Shown one piece after another: positions 25,357 to 32,905 of a stretch of DNA of 64,000 nt. Source of the stretch: Planctomycetota bacterium (GTDB lineage Bacteria > Planctomycetota > UBA1135 > JADKAF01); the NCBI GenBank assembly GCA_016719295.1, contig JADKAF010000001.1, positions 4,402,001 through 4,466,000 of the forward strand, read 5' to 3'. Position 1 is the stretch's first letter. Each line of letters starts with the position of its first letter. The translations under genes and the position numbers were made by a program. The notes below the pieces were generated by a model. It saw only the letters and a program-made list of their open reading frames with translations, was not told the DNA's origin and did no database searches.

Positions 25357-25794
25357 ATGCAGAGCAACACCAGCTTCGCGATCGAGATCGACGGCAAGCT
25401 CTACTCCAACGCGTCGCTGCGGCAGATCGACTTCGCCATTCGCCTCCTCGAGCAGAAGGAGCTTGCCCAGGAGCGCGCAGCGAAGCGCTCGGGCGCGTCG
25501 ATCGAACGACAGGCCTACGCTCGCAGCGCGGACTTCCTGAGCGCGCCCACGAAGCCACGGAGGCCCTTCCAGGGCCGCATCGCGGAACTCACGCACTGCC
25601 CGGAGATCGAGGTCCACGCAATCGAGTGGCTGCTGCGGGACGCGCACGCTGATCCGGAGCTGCTGCGAACCTCGCAGCTCATCTACGAGGCGTCCTGCGC
25701 GTACCGGATCCTGCGCTGGCTGGTGACGCGGGCTGCACGTGGCGATGTAGCGGCTCGGGAGCTGCTCGCGCGGATCGATCGGGAGAGCCGTTGA
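25357..25794 (+). CDS. Hypothetical protein of the mobile element
   Basis: This is a 145-residue protein. Its ATG follows a GCAGAGGACCACCACG leader that resembles those of neighbouring small genes. It starts with a strand-rich FAIEIDGKLYSNASLRQIDFA segment, has helices in the middle, and ends with a leucine/arginine-rich helix (LIYEASCAYRILRWLVTRAARGD). It has no signal, membrane or metal motif. It belongs to the run of small plus-strand genes between terminase and integrase. Confidence 0.6.
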   Translation: MQSNTSFAIEIDGKLYSNASLRQIDFAIRLLEQKELAQERAAKRSGASIERQAYARSADFLSAPTKPRRPFQGRIAELTHCPEIEVHAIEWLLRDAHADPELLRTSQLIYEASCAYRILRWLVTRAARGDVAARELLARIDRESR

Positions 25795-25852
25795 ACACGC
25801 GCGGTGAATCCGAGATCGCTGCTGCTTCGGCCTACACTTCGGGCGCGCGCAG

Positions 25853-25862
25853 AGCGTGTATG
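25853..25862 (+). promoter_or_regulatory. Shared AGCGTGTATG element, copy 2
   Basis: An identical 10-mer, preceded by GCGCGCGCAG, lies 23 bases before the ATG at 25886. It shares GCGCG and the spacing pattern with copies 1 and 3. Confidence 0.5.
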
Positions 25863-25885
25863 TGCTCACCAACGAGGACCACGAG

Positions 25886-26203
25886 ATGACCACCAACAAG
25901 ACCACGCGCGGCTCCCTGACCCTGGAAGCCGGAGTCGACAAGAAGCACGTCGGCGCGCAGCTCAAGATCACGAACAACGCACCGATGACGCAGCGCGAGT
26001 TCCGCGCCGCGGTCCTGCGCCTCGCCGCCGAGATCGAAGAGCAGAGCGAGGGCGAGCGCTGGCTGGTGCACGTCGAGCGCGGCGAGTGCTACGGGCTCCC
26101 CGGCCGCGAGACGCGCACCGCGCGAGTCTGGATCGAATGCGCAACCGGAACCGACGAAGAGGAAGCTGGCGCGGTCGCCTTCCTGATCGAGGTGGCTCGA
26201 TGA
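25886..26203 (+). CDS. Hypothetical small protein
   Basis: This is a 105-residue acidic protein starting MTTNKTTRGSLTLEAGVDKK. It has alternating strands and helices (LKITNNAPMTQREFRAAVLRL, WLVHVERGECYGLPGRE, ARVWIECATG) and ends AVAFLIEVAR. The ATG follows GAGG with 9-base spacing. A shared upstream element links its expression to two other genes of the element. No family is recognised. It overlaps the next gene by four bases. Confidence 0.6.
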   Translation: MTTNKTTRGSLTLEAGVDKKHVGAQLKITNNAPMTQREFRAAVLRLAAEIEEQSEGERWLVHVERGECYGLPGRETRTARVWIECATGTDEEEAGAVAFLIEVAR

Positions 26204-26442
26204 GCTACTACGCCAAGGCGATCGCGCAGGAGCTCGGCTGCCCGATCGACGAAGCTGCGCGGATCGAGGCGATCGTGCGCTGGGAACATGCGACCTTGAA
26301 CGGCCTCTCGAAGTCGCGGCTCCGGCGCGAGGCGAAGGTCGCGCAGCAGGTGCTCGCGGAGCTGCGGGCGGAAGCGGTGGACTCGGTCGAGGCGCGGGCG
26401 ATGTTGGCGCAGATCGAGCTGGAGGCCACGGTGGACGCGTAG
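26200..26442 (+). CDS. Small helical protein
   Basis: This 80-residue protein starts with an ATG overlapping the previous stop (ATGA). It is fully helical: MSYYAKAIAQELGCPIDEAARIE, then HATLNGLSKSRLRREAKVAQQVL and a final acidic helix. The pattern is common among small phage-encoded proteins of unknown function. DNA binding is possible for the basic middle helix, but no motif proves it. Confidence 0.6.
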   Translation: MSYYAKAIAQELGCPIDEAARIEAIVRWEHATLNGLSKSRLRREAKVAQQVLAELRAEAVDSVEARAMLAQIELEATVDA

Positions 26443-26550
26443 GGGCGCAGGTTTGACTCCCAGGCGCTGATTGGCGGCTCTTCTGCTTCTCGCGCTGTAT
26501 CTCCAAGTCGAGCTTGCTTCCACCGCGACGACTCGGCTGTCTGTCCGCTC

Positions 26551-26907
26551 ATGAGAAAGCGCATCCACGAGCTCGCAGTCGAGCGCCTCGTCCTCCGAGA
26601 ACCGAACGGCGGCCGCGTACGCGCGGTGCTCGAGACCTGCGGCGACGGCGCCGTTCCATCCGTGCGGCTCTCGCTGCTCGACGCGCGTGGCGAGCCGGCC
26701 ATCGTCTTGCAGGTCGGCGACGATGGTGCTCCGGTCGTTCACGTCGGCCATCCGGACCGGGGCGTGACGGTGACGATCTCGCCGGGCGCGGTCGATCTCT
26801 GGAGCGGCGGCAGTGTCGTCGCGAGCGTGCGGTCGACGGAGGATGGCGGCGTGGTTGAAGTCGCGGACGGGGAGGGTCGCGAGGTGGAGTCGCTCGGGTG
26901 GCGCTGA
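26551..26907 (+). CDS. Strand-rich hypothetical protein
   Basis: This is a 118-residue protein. After a short helix (RKRIHELAVERLVL) it consists of about 12-residue strand repeats: GGRVRAVLETCGDG, PSVRLSLLDARGEPAIVLQVGDDG, APVVHVGHPDRGVTVTI. Such repeats suggest a small beta-solenoid or sandwich. Similar repetitive proteins occur in phage-like and planctomycete elements with no known role. Confidence 0.5.
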   Translation: MRKRIHELAVERLVLREPNGGRVRAVLETCGDGAVPSVRLSLLDARGEPAIVLQVGDDGAPVVHVGHPDRGVTVTISPGAVDLWSGGSVVASVRSTEDGGVVEVADGEGREVESLGWR

Positions 26908-27240
26908 TCGCCGCACGAGCTATCCACGAGCCCCATGAGCGCGCGCCGCGCTCCACGGCGTTCGCGTCGACCACGCTGCGAGTGCACCAGCGAGCCCGTG
27001 GCGGCCCTCTGAGGCGAAGGCGCAGCTCGCGTGCCCAGGCCTGCGCATCCAGATCTAGCAAGTCGAACCCGGCTCAAGATCTGCGCCCGATCACGTCCGT
27101 GATCGCGCACGTGGATGCTCCAATCGTCCGCCACGTGGCCATCCGAAGAATCCTTCGCACGCGGGTCCTAATCGCCTTCCCTGTTCCGCGCGTCAGAGCG
27201 TGTATGCGGTCGTTCCAGACGGCCACAGGAGGCCACGACG
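26908..27240. other. Gap with regulatory element only
   Basis: About 330 bases contain no convincing gene. The right end holds the third AGCGTGTATG element and a good AGGAGG ribosome-binding site (27227-27232) for the next gene. The rest shows nothing I can name. Confidence 0.5.
27197..27206 (+). promoter_or_regulatory. Shared AGCGTGTATG element, copy 3
   Basis: An identical 10-mer, preceded by CGCGCGTCAG, lies 34 bases before the ATG at 27241. The AGGAGG ribosome-binding site lies between, which places the element at promoter distance. Confidence 0.5.
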
Positions 27241-27756
27241 ATGACGACCACGGATGACGCGCCGAAGGCCAAGAAGGCCAAGGCCACGAAGAAGACCGCG
27301 AAGCCCACCTGGACCCTGACCGAGACCGCCCTCGCCTACCTCGAGAGCTTGAAGTCGGCGCACAAGAGCGAGAGCACGATCAACGCCTACGCAGCGGACT
27401 TGGACTTGGCAACCGAGGTCCTCGGCGGCGAGACGCCGATCGCCGCGCTCACGCCGGCGGATGTCGAGCGCTTCAACACCAGCGAGCCGGTCCTGCGCAC
27501 GAAGTCGGGCCGCGACAAGGCCATGCCGACCATCGAGCGCTCGCGCCGAGTCCTCCGGCTCGCGCTGACCTTCGCCGAGCAGCAGGGCGCGATCGAAGCA
27601 GCGCCGATCGAAGCGAAGGCGCGCGCGAAGAAGGACGTGCCGCTCAGCCAGCGCGAGGTGGTCGGCAACGACGACGCCAAGCTGTACCCCGCCGCCGAAG
27701 AGGGCGATGGACCGCAGATCAACTACGCCTCGACCGGCGAGCCGGTCGCCGAGTGA
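27241..27756 (+). CDS. Orphan integrase core-binding-domain protein
   Basis: This is a 171-residue protein. A lysine/alanine-rich tail (residues 1-22) leads into a SAM-like, core-binding domain as found at the N-terminus of tyrosine recombinases: LTETALAYLESLKSAHKSES, TINAYAADLDLATEVLGGET, ALTPADVERFNTS and RSRRVLRLALTFAEQQG. No catalytic domain follows, and the C-terminal 40 residues are acidic and probably disordered. A complete tyrosine recombinase begins 72 bases downstream. It probably binds the same recombination sites and may regulate the integrase. That is inference. Confidence 0.75.
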   Translation: MTTTDDAPKAKKAKATKKTAKPTWTLTETALAYLESLKSAHKSESTINAYAADLDLATEVLGGETPIAALTPADVERFNTSEPVLRTKSGRDKAMPTIERSRRVLRLALTFAEQQGAIEAAPIEAKARAKKDVPLSQREVVGNDDAKLYPAAEEGDGPQINYASTGEPVAE

Positions 27757-27762
27757 ACGAAC

Positions 27763-27792
27763 GGGCGGCGCGCTGATCGTGGTGGGCCGCCC
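27763..27792. terminator. Stem-loop between core-binding gene and integrase
   Basis: GGGCGGC (27763-27769) pairs perfectly with GCCGCCC (27786-27792) over a 16-base loop, just after a stop codon. A pyrimidine-rich tract without a T run follows. It could be a terminator, an attenuator for the integrase, or part of a recombination site. Confidence 0.35.
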
Positions 27793-27828
27793 TGCCTCTC
27801 TCTCCAAGATCCCATCCAAGGAGGCAAC

Positions 27829-28668
27829 ATGCAGCTCTCAGAGGCTCTCGCCGCGTTCGTGCTCCAGCTCCAGGCCGATGGTCGGAGCGTGCACACCATC
27901 AAGCAGTACGCGCGGCACCTGCGCCTGCTCGGCTCCTGGCTCGACGCCAACGGCATCGAGCCCGAGCTCGACCAGATCACCACGGGTGTGGTCGCGCGCT
28001 TCCTGACCAGCGACGCGGCGCGGAGGACGGCGGACGGCGCAGCCAAGCTGGCGACAACGGCCAACGCTCTGCGCACCTCGGTGAGGGTGTTCTTCCAGCA
28101 CTGCGAACTCGCGGGCCTGGTCCGGCGATCGCCGGGGATGCTGGTCCGCCGAGCCCGATGCGGAGAGCCACCGCCACGAGCGCTCAGCGACGCGGAGGTT
28201 GAGCGGTTGCTGGCCGTGGCCGCGAAGGGCGAGGCGCGGGACGAGCTGCTGGTCCGGCTACTCCTCGGCACTGGGCTTCGGCTCGGCGAGGCGCTGGCCC
28301 TGGAGGTCGCGGACATCGACCTCCGGCGCGGCGAGATCAGCGTGCGGCGGGCCAAGGGCGACAGACGCCGGACGGCGTTCATCCCGGCGGAGCTCGTGCC
28401 GCGGCTGGCGGAGTGGATCCGGGACCGAGAGGGCCGGCTGTTCCCGATCTCGGGGCGGCACGCGCAGAGGGTGATCGAGCGGATGGCCCGGGAGGCGGGG
28501 GTGACGGCGTCGGCGCACTGCCTGCGCCATTCGATGGCCATGCGCGTCTATCGGGCCTCCGGCGACATCGAGGTGGTCAGGGCGGCGCTCGGGCACGCGT
28601 CGATCGGGACGACGCAGAGGTACGCGAGGGCGGAGGAGTCGGCGGTGAGGAGGGCGGTGGGGGCGTGA
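27829..28668 (+). CDS. Tyrosine recombinase/integrase
   Basis: This is a 279-residue, XerC/D-size recombinase. Core-binding domain is at residues 1-105 (HTIKQYARHLRLLGSWLDANG) and catalytic domain from 115. All catalytic residues are visible: Arg151 in TGLRLGEAL, Lys176 in RRAKGDRR, His230 and Arg233 in HCLRH, His256 in LGHAS, and nucleophile Tyr265 in TTQRYAR. It cuts and rejoins DNA through a phosphotyrosine bond. The ribosome-binding site AAGGAGG is excellent. As the last plus-strand gene before the defence operon, it may mobilise the whole island or be an independent unit. Confidence 0.95.
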   Translation: MQLSEALAAFVLQLQADGRSVHTIKQYARHLRLLGSWLDANGIEPELDQITTGVVARFLTSDAARRTADGAAKLATTANALRTSVRVFFQHCELAGLVRRSPGMLVRRARCGEPPPRALSDAEVERLLAVAAKGEARDELLVRLLLGTGLRLGEALALEVADIDLRRGEISVRRAKGDRRRTAFIPAELVPRLAEWIRDREGRLFPISGRHAQRVIERMAREAGVTASAHCLRHSMAMRVYRASGDIEVVRAALGHASIGTTQRYARAEESAVRRAVGA

Positions 28669-28696
28669 TTGACCCGCATCAAATCGGGACCTGCGC

Positions 28697-29083
28697 TCAG
28701 CGATCGGCGATTGGAGCGAGCGACCGAACCAGCTCCAGCACCGCAACAGCCCGCTCCCCTTCGAGCACGCGCTCTGCGCTGCCCAGGCTCCCCTTCGGCA
28801 GCTCGACGAGCGCTGGGGTGGTAAGCGCCACGCGGACCTGGAACGGGAACTTCCCTCCCCACGCCTTCGCCACGAGCTTCCGCCCGCCGTCGGTCGTCGC
28901 ACGCCAAAGAGCGAAGTGCGTGTCGAACTCGTAGTGGTGGAGCAGGCAGAAGTCGCCCGCCTTCACCTTCAGCGGCCACGGGTCGTTTGACCCGAAGAGC
29001 TGCTGCTGTAGGCAGTCGAGATAGGTGTTCGAGCTGCACTGAAACACGAAGACCGCCCTGGTCTCGGAAAATGAAGATGTCAC
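28697..29083 (-). CDS. DCD-like (PUA/EVE-type fold) domain protein
   Basis: Starting at GTG 29083 gives 128 residues. It matches the DCD pattern well: AVFVFQCSSNTYLDCLQQQLFG, then NDPWPLKVKAGDFCLLHHYE, ALWRAT, and finally AKAWGGKFPFQVRV. DCD domains are best known from plants, with bacterial relatives. The FxC...CL...LFG, VKxGD and FPxQVxV landmarks are all present. This fold class includes readers of modified nucleotides, so a role in sensing methylated DNA or RNA is attractive but unproven. It is the last gene on the minus-strand defence run, 95 bases after the kinase gene. A longer N-terminal reading is unconvincing. Confidence 0.7.
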   Translation of the reverse strand: MTSSFSETRAVFVFQCSSNTYLDCLQQQLFGSNDPWPLKVKAGDFCLLHHYEFDTHFALWRATTDGGRKLVAKAWGGKFPFQVRVALTTPALVELPKGSLGSAERVLEGERAVAVLELVRSLAPIADR

Positions 29084-29178
29084 GTGACCTGCCGGTAGGA
29101 GACGATCCACGTAGCGCGCGGTTTGATGGGAGGGTGAAGCAGTCAGTGGCAGGAGCGTGAGGAGTCCTCGCTGAATCG

Positions 29179-30639
29179 CTATGCGAGCCCAAGCGCACGG
29201 AACTGCTCCGCCTTCAAGTTCGCCCAAGGATCACCAGGCATCGCCTTCTGGTATGCACGCAGGAACGCCGCTGCCTTGCCGGTATCGCGCATCTGCTCGA
29301 ACACGGCGACGAGGCGTCGAAGGATCGCAGGCTTCCCAGGCAGTAGGCGGTTGAGCACCATCAGCTGCTCCGCTGCGTCCGCATACTTGGCATCGAGCGC
29401 GAGGATTGATGCGTGCTTCAGGAGGAGATCTGGCTCATCGGGTGTCTCTGCCAAGCACCGCTCCACGAACGCGCGGGCGCGATCAACCTGACGCACCTCG
29501 AGGTAGGCTGAGAGCGCGAGGCGCCGAAGCTCTGCGCCGGTGGGCGTTGGTGCATCGACGACGTCCGCCCGGGCTTCGAGGTCTCGGATGCAATCGAAGT
29601 ACCGCCCCTCTCGATACGACGCCTGCACCATGAGGAGGAAAGCTTGCGCGTCGCAGGACGACTCGAACTCGGCTCGCGCAACCAACTCCGCGTCGCGGTA
29701 GTCGCCGGCTTCGACGAGGCGAACCGCCTGCGACGACCAGTCCTCGTGTGGAGCGCGCGGCATCGCCAGGGCTCGCGTCGGCGTGAACTGAAGCTGCGCG
29801 CGTCGCGCGGCGCGGAACGCGTCCAGCATGGCATCGACGCTCGGCCAGCGCTCTTCGGGCGCGAGCTTCAGACAGCGGTCGATGAACTCGTCGAGCGGCT
29901 GTGAAACGGACGAGTTGACTTCGCGCGCTCGGGGGAATGGAACATGCCGGGCGACCTGGCTCAAGGTGTCGTGGGGGAGTCGAGCCGTCACGAGGTGGTA
30001 GAGCAGCACGCCCAGGCTGAAGATGTCGCTCTGGAAGCGAGCGTTGCGGTCGCGAGCCGATATCGTTGCCCCAACGATCTCAGGCGCGGAGTAGAGAATG
30101 GTGCCGCCGTTCTCTCGGGTGCGCGCGTACATGTCCTCGGGCAACACGCTCGCGCCGAAGTCCGTCAACTTCACCCGCTCGGCGGACACGAGGATGTTCT
30201 GCGGCTTGATGTCTCCGTGCGACATGCCAACCCGGTGCAGGTGCGCGCAGCCCTCGAGCACTTGTTCGAAGACGCTGAGCAGTTTGTCGTAGCTGGCGAC
30301 GAATCCCGCATCCCCTTTGTCGAGAAGCTGAGCCAAAGTGATGGAGGGGAAGTACTCCATCTCGATTGCGTACCATTCGCGCTCCGGAGGGACGCGCCCC
30401 ATCCAGTAGACGTCGACGACACACGGGTGCGGCGGCTGTCCAACCAGAGGCGAACCCTCGGCGAGCTCCTCATTGCGCTTGCTCTGCGCCTTCGGGATCT
30501 TCACTGCGACGATGGCGCTGTCAGAGAGGCGTTGGGCACGCCACACCCAGCCGTACGAGCCGTCGCCGAGGCACTCGACGAGCTCGTAGCGCTCGCCGAG
30601 ACGCCTGTCCGCTCGTGGCACGAAGAACTTGGCCGTCAT
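29179..30639 (-). CDS. Serine/threonine protein kinase with TPR-like C-terminus
   Basis: This is a 486-residue kinase. The glycine loop is LGDGSYGWVW (25-34), the lysine AVK at 45-47, the catalytic loop HGDIKPQN at 141-148 (HGD in place of HRD), DFG at 160-162 and APE at 185-187. The kinase part ends near residue 285. The remainder is built from TPR-like helical pairs (SQAVRLVEAGDYRDAELVAR, LRRLALSAYLEVRQVDRARAF, ILALDAKYADAAEQLMVLNRLLPG). There is no membrane helix, so it is cytosolic, unlike typical PknB-type receptors. Its ATG overlaps the 192-residue gene upstream. Kinases occur in MADS and in BREX/Pgl-type defences, which supports a signalling or activation role here. Confidence 0.9.
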   Translation of the reverse strand: MTAKFFVPRADRRLGERYELVECLGDGSYGWVWRAQRLSDSAIVAVKIPKAQSKRNEELAEGSPLVGQPPHPCVVDVYWMGRVPPEREWYAIEMEYFPSITLAQLLDKGDAGFVASYDKLLSVFEQVLEGCAHLHRVGMSHGDIKPQNILVSAERVKLTDFGASVLPEDMYARTRENGGTILYSAPEIVGATISARDRNARFQSDIFSLGVLLYHLVTARLPHDTLSQVARHVPFPRAREVNSSVSQPLDEFIDRCLKLAPEERWPSVDAMLDAFRAARRAQLQFTPTRALAMPRAPHEDWSSQAVRLVEAGDYRDAELVARAEFESSCDAQAFLLMVQASYREGRYFDCIRDLEARADVVDAPTPTGAELRRLALSAYLEVRQVDRARAFVERCLAETPDEPDLLLKHASILALDAKYADAAEQLMVLNRLLPGKPAILRRLVAVFEQMRDTGKAAAFLRAYQKAMPGDPWANLKAEQFRALGLA

Positions 30640-31214
30640 GAGTCACCTCGTCGTAGGATGCTCTCGAGCCGGAGCAATCCGTCCTGACCAGCGCGAACAA
30701 CGAACTGGTAGAAGAGGATCTGCGCGCTCGGATTGCCGGGGACGCGCACGCCGCTCGTCGCCTGAAAGCCCCCGAGCACGATTCGGCGCAGCCCATCGTG
30801 GTCCGGCAACGTGACGAGCCCCACGGTCCAGTAAGCCAAGACCAGCGTCGCGCTCGGGCACTCCCATCGCTGTTGCGCGAGGAGCAGCGTCTCCACCTTC
30901 GGGCTGAGGTCCTTCTGCTTGCCCGAGTAGCGCTCGAACTCCGCGATCAGTGCCACGTGGCGCGTCGAGCGATCGAACCACACCGAGTCGGAACGCACAT
31001 CCTGGTCGACGTTGCTCAAAATGCCCTGCCGCGGCGCGGGCGCCTCGGACACCGCTGCGAATCCAAGGTCACGCCCAGCGGCCGTCAAAAGCGTGCAGCC
31101 GAGGCTGTGGACCAGGTGACCGAAGTCGCGCACGCCCCACTCGGTCCACATCGGCAGATCGGACGCCGCGGCATCGATCGTGAGTCGGCCTCCGAGGTCC
31201 GTACGCTCAGCCAC
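30636..31214 (-). CDS. Unknown 192-residue protein of the defence operon
   Basis: A GTG at 31214 preceded by GGGGGAGG gives 192 residues and overlaps the HerA stop by 8 bases. The protein contains LTIDAAASDLPMWTEWGVRDFG, HSLGCTLLTAAGRDLGFAAV, then DVRSDSVWFDRSTRHVALIAEFE, RYSGKQKDLSPKVETLLLAQ and a C-terminal half with LVLAYWTVGLVTLPDHDG. The WFD...VALIAEFER...K arrangement is faintly reminiscent of PD-(D/E)xK nucleases (D, then E-x-E/K), but I would not assign it. It lies between HerA and the kinase, coupled to both. Confidence 0.65.
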   Translation of the reverse strand: MAERTDLGGRLTIDAAASDLPMWTEWGVRDFGHLVHSLGCTLLTAAGRDLGFAAVSEAPAPRQGILSNVDQDVRSDSVWFDRSTRHVALIAEFERYSGKQKDLSPKVETLLLAQQRWECPSATLVLAYWTVGLVTLPDHDGLRRIVLGGFQATSGVRVPGNPSAQILFYQFVVRAGQDGLLRLESILRRGDS

Positions 31215-32892
31215 CGAACCTCCCCCAGAGATTGAGCACCTCAGGCGACTCGCCGCCGTGCACAAGCGCCTTCGTGCCGACATGCACCAGGAGCGGCGCG
31301 GGGATCGACCGCCCGCAGATGAGCGCCTCGCCGGTCGAGAGCCCGGGCAGCTGATCGAGGTCAGCCGCGCTCACCATGTCGGAGGTCTTGGCGATGAATC
31401 GCTGGTCGTCGGGGTTCTTGAGGCGCATCGCGATCAGCGTATTGCACTGCGAGGTCACATCGGGGTCGAGTTTCGACGGACGCTGGCTCACAACTGCGAA
31501 GCCCACGCCAAACTTGCGGCCTTCACCCGCGATCTTCTTGATGATGCGGTGACTTACGGCGGGCTCGCCCGCGGGCGCGAAGTTGTGCGCCTCCTCGTAG
31601 ACCAGGAAGCAGGGACGGATGCGGTCGGTCTTGCTCGACGCGGCGCGGAGGATCTCGCTCGAGATGAGCGCGGTGATGACCTGCTTCGCGGTGTCGCTCA
31701 GGCCCTGCAGGTCGACGATGACGAGACGCCCCCTGCGGTCGGAAGGCCTGCCGATCATCTCGTAGATGTCGGTCGCTGCAGGCAGACCCGAGTGGTAGAA
31801 GCTCTGCGCCTCCTGCAGGACACGTGAGAGCTTCATCGACGCGACGGCCGCGCTTCTACCGTTCAGCGCCGTCGCCTCGGCCTGGCTCAGCTCGTCCCAT
31901 TGCCGCACGTCGTCGATGCCGTCGCCCAGGTAGTGGCGGAGCCGGTTGATGTCCCGCGGCGTCGCGCGCTCGTGGGCAATCCAGTAGCGAATGGCTACGT
32001 CCAGCACGCGCTGCTGCGGCTCGGTGAGGCCCGGGAGGATCTCGCTCAGGTCGTCCATCTCGAAGTGGTCGAACTGCAGCGCCAGCTCCTGGTTCGAACC
32101 GGCATACTTCTGCCGGAACGACGGGTTCTGCGGGCTGTACACGGTGATGCCAGCGCCAGCCTCGCGCAGCCTAGCGAAGGCGTCGCGGATGGCCGGCAGG
32201 GCAGCGCGATCGCGCTGGTCGTCCAGCTCGTCGGGACGCTCGTTGAAGCGGAGCTGCCCACCCGCCAGCGCGCGACCATACTCCCCGTGGGGATCGAAGA
32301 CGACCACGGTGCCGTTGTTGATCGCGACGAGCCGCTCGATGACGCGGCCCACGGTGTACGACTTCCCCGAGCCGGTCATCGCCAGAACCGCGAGGTGCTC
32401 GGTGACGAGGCGATTCACATCCAGGTACACCGGCACCGCCGAGGCGCCGCGCTCGTAGCCGACGAGGTTGCCGATGTGCAAGCTCGAGTGCTCCTGAAAC
32501 TCGTAGAACGCGCTCAGGAACTGAAAGTCCACCGGCTCGACCGGTGAGCCCGGATCGAGAGCGCGGCGTGGCATCTTGATCTGCCCACTCTCAGGGTCGC
32601 GGTAGCCGATAGCCTCGAGCTTGCCGAGGATTTGCTCGCCGGTGATGTGCGCGCCAGGCAGCAGCTCGAGCTCGGTCACCGCTTGCCCCAAGCCGGAGTT
32701 GTAGAGGACATTGCTGCGGCTGATGCTGACGATGCGCGCAAGCACGTCCGTCTGCGGTGCGCCTTCTTCTTCGCGGTGTCGCACGCGCACGAACTCGCCG
32801 CGCCTGCCCGCAAAGGAGGAGTTGAGCACCATCGAGAGGCTCGTCGGGTCGCCGGTGTTGCCGACGAGTCGGCCAAGCACATGGGGAGGCAT
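31207..32892 (-). CDS. HerA-like ATPase
   Basis: This is a 561-residue hexameric-ATPase family protein. The N-terminal 110 residues are a HAS-barrel-like region (GRLVGNTGDPTSLSMVLNS, GEFVRVRHRE). Walker A is TGSGKS at 173-178, followed by VVVFDPHGEYG near 197-206. Later come LVIVDLQGLSD and Walker B FLVYEEAHNFAP near 430, then AGEGRKFGVGFAVVSQRPS, the arginine-finger region typical of HerA. HerA proteins pump double-stranded DNA and work with NurA nuclease, and the NurA-like gene lies directly upstream with 13 bases between. An AGGAG site precedes the ATG. Confidence 0.93.
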   Translation of the reverse strand: MPPHVLGRLVGNTGDPTSLSMVLNSSFAGRRGEFVRVRHREEEGAPQTDVLARIVSISRSNVLYNSGLGQAVTELELLPGAHITGEQILGKLEAIGYRDPESGQIKMPRRALDPGSPVEPVDFQFLSAFYEFQEHSSLHIGNLVGYERGASAVPVYLDVNRLVTEHLAVLAMTGSGKSYTVGRVIERLVAINNGTVVVFDPHGEYGRALAGGQLRFNERPDELDDQRDRAALPAIRDAFARLREAGAGITVYSPQNPSFRQKYAGSNQELALQFDHFEMDDLSEILPGLTEPQQRVLDVAIRYWIAHERATPRDINRLRHYLGDGIDDVRQWDELSQAEATALNGRSAAVASMKLSRVLQEAQSFYHSGLPAATDIYEMIGRPSDRRGRLVIVDLQGLSDTAKQVITALISSEILRAASSKTDRIRPCFLVYEEAHNFAPAGEPAVSHRIIKKIAGEGRKFGVGFAVVSQRPSKLDPDVTSQCNTLIAMRLKNPDDQRFIAKTSDMVSAADLDQLPGLSTGEALICGRSIPAPLLVHVGTKALVHGGESPEVLNLWGRFGG

Positions 32893-32905
32893 CGATCGTT
32901 CTCCT

